NCBI RefSeq assembly: GCF_041260155.1
Contig: NC_091931.1
Coordinates: forward strand, 23,891,654-23,955,653
Length of the DNA stretch: 64,000 bases
Origin: Ptychodera flava
Taxonomy: Eukaryota; Hemichordata; Enteropneusta; Ptychoderidae
Direction of reading: 5' to 3'
This document shows, piece by piece, positions 13,990 to 25,054 of this stretch (the first letter of the stretch is position 1; the number at the start of each line of letters is the position of its first letter). The notes beneath the pieces are model-generated. The model had not been told where the DNA came from. It made no database searches and worked only from the letters and a program-made list of their open reading frames with translations. The translations under genes were made by a program, and so were the position numbers.

Positions 13990-16045
13990 TGGCCACTAAA
14001 CTGTTATGTCTACTTGATGAGGCAGAAATGCTGTTTGTATAAAGACAAAACAGATACTGCCAAGGGTTGTATATTAGATATAATGATTGGCACTCAGTGT
14101 TCATGATTGAGACACAAGATACCACTTCCATTCATAAAAGCATCTACTCGATAATTAGTTTATGAGAGCGCTGCTATTAGTGTCCCACAAACTTCTGTGT
14201 TCTATGTAGACAGTGTGTGTGTGGGGGGGGGGGGCGGATTGAAATAAGCTATATTGGGATTCATAAACCTAGTGAGACTCTGTGGTATGGAGGAGCATAT
14301 GTACCAGAAAATTAATATGTGATCTGCAGAGAATAGTCTGTAAGTTACAATGACACCAGTTTTTTCCTTTTGTAATGGTGAGACAGGACAATAATTGGAG
14401 TTTTCTCACTGTATGTTTTTTCTAACATTGTATCATGTTTAGTCTTTCCGGAGTCAACGGAGTGTTGACGTATGAACCGATAGCAAACTGTTTAGATACC
14501 ATCAACATGATAAATAAATAAGTCAGTTCTTATTTATCAACAATGTTATCTACCAATTTTGTGTGCAACGTACAAAAAGTTAAACGTAATACGCGATTGC
14601 CCAGCCTGTGTGACTGTAGCTGTAATAACTTCTTCTTATCCTGTAATTTATTGAGGCAACACACTTTTACGGGATCACTGGTATAGAATTACGCACACTT
14701 GTGTGTCCCATGCAAGCAGAGTGTCTTGGCAAATTGAAATCAACTGCACTGATTTTCATTGACTGCCGACAGTCCCTTGTGCTTTTTCTGTCTCTAATTG
14801 ATGTAGCCTCTTGTACATACGACGGTAGGGGGGAGGTCGCAAGCGAAGCGCCGAATAGTAGTGCAGCAGGGCAAATCAATTGTGCAATTTTTGATAAAAG
14901 CGCGCACCAAATTTGGCTCAGATGTGTCTTAAAATGTGATAAACAAATTCAGATAGCGGGCCACTGGAAATCTGCTAAAGTGTTGCCATGGCAGCCATTA
15001 CTTCAAAATGGCCGCCAGACAAGGCATTTCTCACCTAGTAAATGTCGACTGCACAATACGTTGGGTAACTTCGGGCGGGATATTTTCAATTAGAAACTAT
15101 AAGAAGAGTAATTTGCATATTCTTTCAAATTTTCATCATCACCTGACATGTTAAACGGGTACATATAGACAAAAACACAATTCCTATGCATAAAATGCAC
15201 GGTATTAGATCCTATCAAAAGAAGGACACTATATCAGCAGTCAAGAATTATTAGGCCGTGGGCTAGAGGGAGTTACAAAATCTATCAAAGAAAAATGTTT
15301 GCAATGGATGCAGTTTGGGAGATATTTTCGTTCGCCAGAAACGTTTTTCTAATCACCCTAGCACGTTTTAATTCCAAGCTATTTTGAAATTCACTGTAAG
15401 TACAAAACCGCACAAAATCGGCTGCCGATGTGTTATGAAGGGTCCTATTCTGTCATTAGCACGGAATCATTTGTTCATCTGGTTTATAAATCCCAAGTGT
15501 CACGTATCAGCGGCGGCGACCCCCAGAGCAGTAAACTTTGGCTTGTCATTAGTTGTAAGACCGTCCCAAAAATTTGGCACAATATGCTGTTATACCAGTG
15601 TTAGGTCGATGAAGAGGGCTTCCGGCATTTTAACCCAAAAGACAAAGAAGTGGAATATTATTGTTGAACAAGCAAAATCCACGCCTCGGCTATCAAACGC
15701 TTCCGCCACATGGGCTTAAAGAAGATAACTTGGATTGCTAATAAATCTGATCTGATGATCTAAGCAGCTGTCTTTACATCATATGGCAACTTTTTCATTT
15801 CCATTGAATAAATCAGTAGGCAAATCTTTGTTCACCTCTTTTGAAGTGATGGTATAAAACAATAGGACACAACATTTTACCTTAAATTTTCTCTGTGTTT
15901 GTCTATTGTAGTTACTTGTTTAATCTTTTAGCAAACTGACAATGTATGGAAAAGGCACTATTGGAAATTATAGGGTGACAATATTTATACCTGCAGTTTT
16001 GCCATCATATTTACCTAAGTAGAAAGTGACATTATAAGATCATTG
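13990..16045. other. Spacer between copies B and C, proximal part
   Basis: No gene that I can support. Frames at 14701-15093 and 15384-15719 look like chance frames through repeat-like sequence. A G-run occurs at 14222-14234. Confidence 0.45.
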
Positions 16046-16049
16046 CTTT

Positions 16050-16370
16050 TGTTTTATCTGCAAGATTGCAGCCTGTTTTGGCAGAATTATAAATCACGAC
16101 CAAATAGAATACCTTAAAAAGTGCTTTGTAGGACAATACGTGAGATTAATCTGTGACATTATCGATTATGCTAACTACGTGCACATACAGAGTGCGGTTT
16201 TGTTTCTTGATTTTCGAAAGGCCTTTGACACTGGAGAGACGAACTTTATGTTTTACGTTCTCAAAAAATTCAATTTTGGGGTCAACTTCATAAGTTATGT
16301 CAAAACTCTTAATAATGATTGCCAACTAGCGTTGGGACCAGGGATGACTACTTTGCCATTTAGTTAAGCA
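16050..16370 (+). mobile_element. LINE reverse-transcriptase fragment (L1/Tx1-like)
   Basis: The translation INHDQIEYLKKCFVGQYVRL, then ICDIIDYANYVHIQSAVLFL, then DFRKAFDT and FVLKKFNFG-type words matches the RT palm of L1/Tx1-group LINEs, where LLxIDFEKAFDSxEW precedes the FNFG and WVKTLYNN segment. The key stretch after DFRKAFD is diverged and the frame ends at 16367. Only about 100 codons remain, so this is an old 5'- and 3'-truncated copy. Confidence 0.75.
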
Positions 16371-16800
16371 TCAATACATTGTACAAAGGGTGCAGTATTT
16401 AGAAACTAAAGCGTAATATACGGAATGATGTAAAATGTTATTACTTTGCCAACAAAATAAGTTTAATTTTTCTTTGACGAAAAGGAATCTTGGTGTCAAG
16501 TCTTCTACAGAGGTTTTGAGCAAATTTTTACGGTCTTTACATTCGAGGAACGGGATTACCTTACGCGTCAAAGGACCTGCTGGTTTCCAGTATTCGTTGC
16601 TTAGAATCAGGTATACATGTCCCTCTAGATAGCAAATTACTGGAACAGGGGTTGTCGCAAGATTGCTTTGTAAACTTGATCTGAAGGCCGGGGATTTAAC
16701 AGACCTTATAACCTCTAAAATTGTGTGCTCATGAACATAAAAAAATGGTAAGAATTTAACATAATGAAAAAGATCTGGAGAATCCAAATTCTGGAGAAAT
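16371..16800. other. Unassigned sequence after LINE fragment
   Basis: A 138-codon minus-strand frame at 16371-16787 resembles nothing I can name. Codon use and context give no support for a gene. Confidence 0.35.
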
Positions 16801-16899
16801 AAATTACGATTACGAATTACGATTACGATCTCGGTGCCTCCTGCATGACCGAGCCCATGATTTTTGTTTGTTGCCAGAAATCACGGCATCCATTTGTCT

Positions 16900-17640
16900 A
16901 GCATAAATTAACATGGCTTTGCGCATGGTGGAATATTTATCCCGGGGTTGTTTGCAGCAAGTTTTGAATACAATCTTCGGATAAAACAACGAGAGGTAGG
17001 CGGCCAGGTCAATCGTTAAATCTTTCTCGTGCAGCACAGGCGCAGATAAGTGCTGTCTGCGAGGTCTGTAGAGCTCCGCAGCTGTTGTGCGCTTTTATTA
17101 CGTAGTAAGTGTGCGCGTTTGTGTTATGTAGTATTTCAGTGTGTGATATCGTCGGTTAATTGTGTTGTATAGAGAAGTCATAATCGTACGCAATTTTGAT
17201 ATTAAGTCATATCATCTTGCACTCATATGTAGAACATTGTCATTTCAGTCGATAAAGTTTTGTCATTAGGTTCAATCTTCTGTAGTTATGACGTTGCTAA
17301 GTTATGTGATTATATTTCGTGAGTTTTTGTTGTGCCACAGTGTTTGAATTGAGTAATATAATCATTTCATTGTGCGCCATGGTTTTGGCACTTTTGTCAT
17401 AAAACGATGCCCGATGTTGCACAGTTAATATTTGGTATCTAATGTGTCCTAGTACTGTCAGTACGATTTGTAATTTTTAAAAAAAGTATCTCTTGTTGTT
17501 TTCTAGTTCTGAAATAACCAAAATAAACTACTCAAAGAAAATAACACAAACCGAACAAAGTTTTCTTTTTAATTTATAATAATCTGTGATGTGATGAAAC
17601 AACATGAAAACATTTTGTCGCTCAGTGTTGAAGGCGAACA
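16900..17640. repeat. Duplicated flanking segment, copy 2
   Basis: Partner of 3500-4600 in the same orientation, shorter and without the GA and GTGAT runs. It is the 3' flank of copy C. Confidence 0.6.
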
Positions 17641-17649
17641 AAGCTGTGT

Positions 17650-18290
17650 CAGAACAGGGAAATACATAAGATTAATTATAGAAATAGATATTTCTCCTGT
17701 CGAGTGTTCTCTTTGCTGTATTTTATTCAAAGCAGTATAGCGAGGGTTAAGGATTCAAACATTACTGACATTTCTAGCTATATTAAGTAATAAAAATACC
17801 GTCAAGGACAGTGTGCTCATATTTGGTTTGAATTGGCCCATCAAGAAATCTTTAAACCAGAAAAACAAGAATGACAAAAGTAAATAAGGTCTGAAACTTT
17901 AGGTACTGGAGGCAACTTTAGGAACAGGCTTAGCAAAGGAATGTTTCAACACAGTCCTTCATGGTTTCAGCAGGTCTGCCAATATGTATCAGTTCATGAA
18001 CAATCATATGACAGGAAATGACTCAAGGTCAGTGGAGTAGGCTGTTTCAGTCACTGCCACCACTCCTACACGTAATAAGTATACTGCATACAAATAAGTT
18101 AAAGGTCATAGAAGCTCTGACTCAGATGTGTAGGCTGTATCAATTAATACCCTCACTCACTTGCATATTTTTGATACTGACATGTTCATTTGAACAACGT
18201 CACATATCAACCCCTGGGTCTATCTGTACACCAAATACTAAGATGGTGGGTGCGGCTGTTTGGGAGCTTTTGCATCGGACGGAAATACAT
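17650..18290. other. Unassigned spacer
   Basis: No feature recognised before the CATA microsatellite. Confidence 0.4.
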
Positions 18291-18296
18291 CCGCAC

Positions 18297-18417
18297 ATAC
18301 ATACATACATACATACATACATACATACATACATACATACATACATACATACATACATACATACACACACATACACACACATACACACATACATACATAC
18401 ATACATACATACATACA

Positions 18418-18448
<31 letters not shown>
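18297..18448. repeat. (CATA)n microsatellite
   Basis: CATA repeats interrupted by CACACACATA in the middle. Open frames of Tyr-Ile-His or Met-Tyr-Val-Cys repeats on both strands are artefacts. Confidence 0.97.
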
Positions 18449-18449
<1 letters not shown>

Positions 18450-18589
18450 CAGACATACAGACATACGGACGCCACCGACTTACCATATAAGCTCTTTTTT
18501 GTATTTATAGACATACAAATATGAGCTAAAAAAGCAAACTGGCCATATTACACTGTTGCAAAGGATTATCGCACAGCAGACGTAGAAAT

Positions 18590-18862
18590 ACTTTTATAAG
18601 TGTTACCTTGTACACCATATGTTAATCTCAACTGGAAGATATAGTTTTAATTTTCCTTTTGCGTCTTGTAGTAAACATATTAATATTGAAAGTAAATGGT
18701 AGTGTGGCGATCCGTCAATTTCCCTCTATAACCAATCAAGGTCAAACTTATCACCAATAGTTTATCTACAGCACTGTTATTTTCATATCAAACCAAAAAC
18801 ATTCCAGAACTGTTCTATTGGTGCACGTTTATGCAGTTCTTTCTAGAATTGATGTATAAGGT
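18590..18862 (-). other. 3' flank of copy C
   Basis: Matches the distal part of the 9221-9770 spacer segment (GTTAATCTCAACTGGAAGA, TTTTGCGTCTTG, GTGCACGTTTATGCAG, TTCTAGAATTG), so this is the downstream flank of the duplicated unit. Confidence 0.55.
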
Positions 18863-19280
18863 TCACTGTTTTATGGCAGACAAAAATAATAGGCCACTCA
18901 AATCTGACAACTCATCGTCGAAGCTCTTTACTTCTTCTGACATGATATGACAACCCGCCTCGACGACGGCTGTTTTCACGAACGTTTGGTCGACCTTCAG
19001 ACAGTAGAAGCGTTTTTCTCCTACGAGGTAGAAGGTCTCGTCGAGTACAGTGAATATGAGCAGGACGCCACCAGGCTTTAGAAGGTTGACGATGTTCTTT
19101 ATGGCTTCTTTGAATGAATCCTTGTCGGGACAGGCACACTCCACACAATATGACGTCATGATGGCATCAAATGGCTCATACACTTTTGGTTCCAATGGAT
19201 TTGACTTATGGATGTCGCAGTGTATTATCTCTCTGATGGATTGGCGTACCATGGCCTGTCTGTCCTCCCATTTATTTCTG
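18863..19280 (-). CDS. Copy C exon 3
   Basis: From RNKWEDRQAMV to FLSAIKQ stop. The acceptor is CAG-CAG (start 19280 or 19277). The foldback element begins about 25 bp into the intron. Confidence 0.93.
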
Positions 19281-22200
19281 CTGGTCAATAACGTCATAGG
19301 TTGTATTAGCTGCAATAATTGTGGCCTTGGTGGGCATGATCGTGATCGTGCGGCTTCGGCCTCTGTCGTGCGGCTTGCACGATGTCCTACCAAGGCGATA
19401 ATCCCATCTTATTGTACCTTGCCTACATAAACGGCACTGCAGATCTGCAGTGCACGAACAAGTAACATACGGGGACGCATAATCAGCTAATCTCTTGTTA
19501 CCGTGTGCAAAGTTCGCCATAAGGCCGCGTTCAAAAAAAGTGGTGGGGGGGGGGGCTGGAGGAATTCAGGGGGGGGGTCGAAAATTTTTGGGGTAGTCGA
19601 GGGGGGGACTTGAAAGTTTTGCTCTGCCTATAGGGGGGGACCTGAAAATATTGTGACTCCCAACATTTTGATGTCGTCCAATGGTTCTAATGTTAGTAAT
19701 AATTAAACAAAATCTAGAACCGTTTTGTCATATTTTATGTCTTTAATCTCAAAAAGTCTAAAACTGTATGAATGCCATTAAATTTTCGTAGAACAAGTTT
19801 GCCTTGTAATGGGGCAGGAGCTACAACTGTTTATAATTTTTCAATATTTCTATGCAATGTATCAAACACAGTTTCTTGGTGTCTCTCTACAGCATGCTGA
19901 AAAACACAATATTCAGTTTGTCAACAAAGCCCGTTTGTCTAAATATTGGTGATAATTGAATGATGCAAATGCACGGTACACGGTACACGTAGGCTGTGTT
20001 GGCAAGCTGAATACTGGATAGCTCAACATTCTGTAGGGAATAGAACAAGAACGCAATTGTATAAACTGAACAAAAATGTTGTCAAAATAAAAAGTTAATA
20101 CAACTACTGCCCTGCTACTACATACTGGCAGTGAGAGTGATACATGTAGCTCTGACTCTGATGTAGTTTAAAAAGAGTTTCGGTCATAGGACACTCAATT
20201 GACAATGAAACATCATCTACTTGTACACAAGATCCAGCCAGAGAGCAACACATAGAAGACTAGGGGACTAACAGTTACCATGGATTTTTGAATTCTGGCA
20301 TATGAGAACAATAAAATATTAGAGAAAAAAGATGGGGTCACCATAATTGATCTTATACAAATATACGATGAAAAGTCAGTTTTTCTAAAATCACTTCATC
20401 AATATATAAAACCATTCATTTCAAGTTTATGCAGTGAATGAAATTTTCACATCTCATTGCACCAATAACACAAAAGTAAAACTTTGAATAGTAAAGACTC
20501 TAATTTAAATGGAAAAATGTGTGACTAAATGGAATCTTTTATTTTTATCAAATTTGTCATTATTACACCCAAAATTTCTGAGATTAAAACATTAATTTCA
20601 TGGAATATTTTAACCGTCCAATCCAGTATTGTCAATTTTGTAAAACAGTTTTATAAGTGGCATCTAAGTTGTATATGTCTTGTACTTTTGAAAAAAAAAT
20701 TTTGGTAGGTCACTGTACTCATTTTTTCACAATTTGGTTAAACGTAGCTAGGAATACATAATTTTCATACTCTCTCATGATTGTCATTTTGTGTGCTTTT
20801 CAGCTGGTGCCATTGAACTGGCCAGAGTTGGATAAACTCAAGTCGGCTTAGACTGAGAAATCCAAAAAGTTCACTGATGCATTTAAAAATGAATCAATTT
20901 AAGAACTTGCCCTAGGTATATGGCTCTAAAACCTGTTGATAAGAGATAGTGTTGAACATTTGCGTGCAGAACGACACATTACATGTTTTTTTTACTCTGC
21001 GTGCATTCCTAATAAATATGCGGCTATATGGTAATTTGGTGGGGGGGGACTTGAAAATTTTTGAGGGTATTGAGGGGGGGACTTGAAAATTTTTGAGGGT
21101 ATTGAGGGGGGGATCTGAAAAAAAATAAGATTTCAATCGCGATTCCTCCAGCCCCCCCCCCTTCACCATTTTTTGAACGCGGCATAATCAAGCTCCTGGA
21201 TAAAGTTCGAATCGTTGTAACCTCATATCGATGGTCAACTGTACTCCTTGCAGCTGAAAAATGACAGCTTAATGACTCGGGCACAAAGTCAATTCAAACA
21301 CGACCGCCATCTTACTCGTCTAGTAAAGATGGCAGTCGACTTTGTGCCCGAGTTATTAAACTGTCATTTTTCAGCTGCAAAGAGTACAGTTTACCATCGA
21401 TATGAGGTTAATTATTCGGGAGCAGGATTATGGCGAAATTTGCACATGGTAAGGCGAGATTCGCTCAGCCTGATAACGTGGCCCAGTGCGTGTCTTGTAC
21501 GTGCACTGCAGATCAGCAGTTTTACGTGGGCAAGTATATGATGGGATTGTAGCCTTGGTAGGGCATCGCGCAAACCTCAAAACAGAGGCCCCAGCCCACC
21601 ATGGCTACAATTATTGCAGCTAAAGTTGGGTTATCTACTGCCCCCGCGGAGAGTACATTTGGTTTCGGAGGGGGGAGGGTGAATGAAGTACATTTTGGAA
21701 TTATGTGCAACCTGTTGACATTCACCAAGATACCTCTTTAGACAAACCATCGAAGGTCATATTCATACTGTTATAATCACAAGGTAAACTGTGGTGTTTT
21801 TCACAAAAAGTTGCCGTATTCATCTTCTGATTTGTGCAACACTCTAGCCAAAGTTCAAATCTGTTTGTCTAATTTTGTAAACTCATAGTAATCTTGTTGG
21901 TGACATCATGAGACATGGCCAGTGTAAAGGTGCAAATCTGCACATATTGGTCAATAACGTCATAGGTTGTATTAGCTACAATAATCGTGGCCTTGGTGGG
22001 CATGATCGTGATCGTGCGGCTTCGGCCTCTGTCGTGCGGCTTGCACGATGTCCTACCAAGGCTACAATTCCATCTTATTGTAGATCAGATCAGCAGTTTT
22101 ACGTGGGCAAGTATATGATGGGATTGAAGCCTTGGTAGAGCATCGCACAAACCTCAAAACAGAGGCCCCAGCCCACCATGGCTACAATTATTGCAGCTAA

Positions 22201-24987
22201 AGTTGGGTTATCTACTGCCCCCGCGGAGAGTACATTTGGTTTCGGAGGGGGAGGGTGAATTAAGTACATTTTGGAATTATGTGCAACCTGTTGACATTCA
22301 CCAAGATACCTCTTTAGACAAACCATCGAAGGTCATATTCATACTGTTATAATCACAAGGTAAACTGTGGTGTTTTTCACAAAAAGTTGCCGTATTCATC
22401 TTCTGATTTGTGCAACACTCTAGCCAAAGTTCAAATCTGTTTGTCTAATTTTGTAAACTCATAGTAATCTTGTTGGTGACATCATGAGACATGGCCAGTG
22501 TAAAGGTGCAAATCTGCACATCAGATCAGCAGTTTTACGTGGTCATAGTAATCTTGTTGGTGACATCATGAGACATGGCCAGTGTAAAGGTGCAAATCTG
22601 CACATATTAGCTCACCTACATCAGTTTAACGGCATCTTCACAGCTTTGAAAGTCTCTGATTAGTTGAAAACGACATTGCATCGGGAAATACCAAACAAGG
22701 GTTTGTAAGGAAAATGTTCCTTGATAATTGTCTCTCTTTTCATGCTAGGTTCATACATTTTAAATGAAATACCAAAGAATGGTCAAAGATAACGCCAAAG
22801 TTTTATCCCTCTTAAATACTTTGTCAGATCGTTTTGGCGAGACCATAGTAAATGAGTATGATTTGTTTTTTGTTACCGACGCTATAATTGACAGAATGGT
22901 ATCCTTTATCACGGGATCAGACACAAAACTGTTACAAGAAACGGTGAAAAAATGTCCGAACTCTGGTCTGCGGAATCCAATGTAGCACACCTGATATCCT
23001 AGTTAGTAACACATCGATCATCGCGTTCAGGGTTTCAATTGCCACAGTCATCCATTCCTGTTTCCATGCAATTTTTATGGAATTTCTGCCCGTATTTTCT
23101 GCATTTTGCACGATGATAACACATTAGACTTTTGGCTGCCGATAAGTCGTTAACTTTGGAAAAACAGGATCTTTGCCAATAATGACTATAGTTGTATCGA
23201 ATATAATTATTTTTTCTTGCTACACTCAGTGAAGTTGATCCCATACGCCGTTTTGCGATATACTTATAATAATCCTTCATCCATGTTTTAACATGTTGCT
23301 ACAAAGTCCAGCCTGTAGGCGTTCAAAGCTTCGGGAAGTATAAGACATTTGGACAATAGTTACAGGATAATGCACAGAAGTATATTGGTTAAAAACTAAT
23401 AAATACGATGTTACATTTTTGATGAGCGAAGAGAAAGAAATGCAGCGAAAATAAGTATAACGTGCAGTAAGTATAAAAGTGAATTGAAAATAGAAGATTG
23501 CTTTAATTTTGGAACCTTTGTGAAAGACAGGCGTATCAGACCAAAACGATAGTGACAGGAGGCGTATCAGATCAAAAATCATTGTTAAAACATGTAATCT
23601 ACACTAGATGCAATACAGTTGAGGATAAGTTTCATCATGTCTTAAGCATGGAAGATTTAAATAGACACAGTTTATCGATTAAGCCTAGAGCTTTAAACTG
23701 AGCCCCTAAAAGTGGTATATCAGAAAAGAATTTGAAAAGTTTGATAGTAGACGAAATGTCTGTTCCAAGGCGCATTCTACCTTAAAATGAAAAGAGGGTA
23801 TATTTTGATGGGTAACTACAAATATTATATATATGTAACTCACGTTAATTGTGTTTCTATGGAAGATCTTATGAAGCTTCATAAGATCTTCCATAGAAAC
23901 ACAATTAGGGTAGAACGCGCCTCGGGGACAGAGAGTCGGACTGTCAAATTTCTATAATTCTTTTCTGATCTACCACTTGCTTGGGCTCATTTTAAAGCTC
24001 TTGGAGAAAGAAAACCTTTCATATGATAAGTTTTTCGAACATCCAAAGTTTAATTTTTACCCCATAGAATTAACACAGGAATGGCGGCCATTTTGAGTTT
24101 CAAATATCGGAAATTATTGGGTAATTTGTTTCGCTAATTCCAAACTTTGCACTGTGACCCCCGATTTTTATTGTTGATTTGGTAAGAGAATGGTTAAAAG
24201 TTTCATTCAGGAAAGTTTGAGCAAAAGTTTAAGCCTTTCACTTTCGAGGCGCATACTACCTTAAAGTGAGTTACAGTTGTATGAAGAATATGGCTAGTAT
24301 AATCAAATCGCATAATAAGAGGGTAATCACCAGAGACCAACGTCAAATTCGACCAGCTGATTGTAATTGCCTGGACAAGTCTACATGCCCCTTGAAGGGT
24401 AATTGTCAAGTCAAAGGTGTGGTTTACAAGGTCAAGGTATCAACGGGGACAACACGGAGAAGGTCTACATCGGACTCACTGATAACACCTTCAAGACGTG
24501 CTTCGCTAATCACATGCAATCGTTCCGAAACGAAAGGTATCGGCACTGCACAGAGTTATCCAAGTACATTTGGTCCTTGAAACAAAAGAACCAGGTCTTC
24601 GACATTTCGTGGTCAATTATTGACAAAGCATCAAGTTACTCTAACATAAGCAAGCGATGTAATCTTTGTATATCAGAAAAACTACACATTATCAATGCTG
24701 ACAAATCTACGCTGTTAAACAAACGCTCAAAGTTGGTTTCAAAATGTCGCCAACAAAACAAATAATATTTATCAAATTTTAACAATACCTACAAATCGAA
24801 TAGTACGACCCGATCATACATATATAAGAGTGTTGAGCTAAGAATCCCTTTCATTTCTTCTGTCTGGTGATTGCAGGATGCATGAAAATTAAGTAACAGA
24901 TATTATTACTTTGTACTTGAAGTACTTTTGTGTTATTATTTATAAAGCTCTGCTTTAGCATCGAGCACTGTTATTTCCGATATATAT

Positions 24988-25054
<67 letters not shown>

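Noticed and set aside
14701-15093. 130-codon plus-strand frame
   Set aside because: No motif, no splice context, and it runs through repeat-like wording.
19050-19430. Plus-strand frames antisense to exon 3, present in all methyltransferase copies
   Set aside because: They are mirror images of the conserved minus-strand exon and end at its borders. Their conservation follows from the exon.
22764-22985. Plus-strand 73-codon frame with plausible amino-acid composition
   Set aside because: The matching intron region of copy A (about 6190-6410) aligns but its frame is broken, and D and E lost most of it. It behaves like noncoding intron.
24855-24890. Possible hammerhead ribozyme after the Penelope-like fragment (CTGGTGA ... 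GAAA)
   Set aside because: Such ribozymes are known in Penelope-like elements, but the core lacks the exact CTGATGA and I could not pair the stems.
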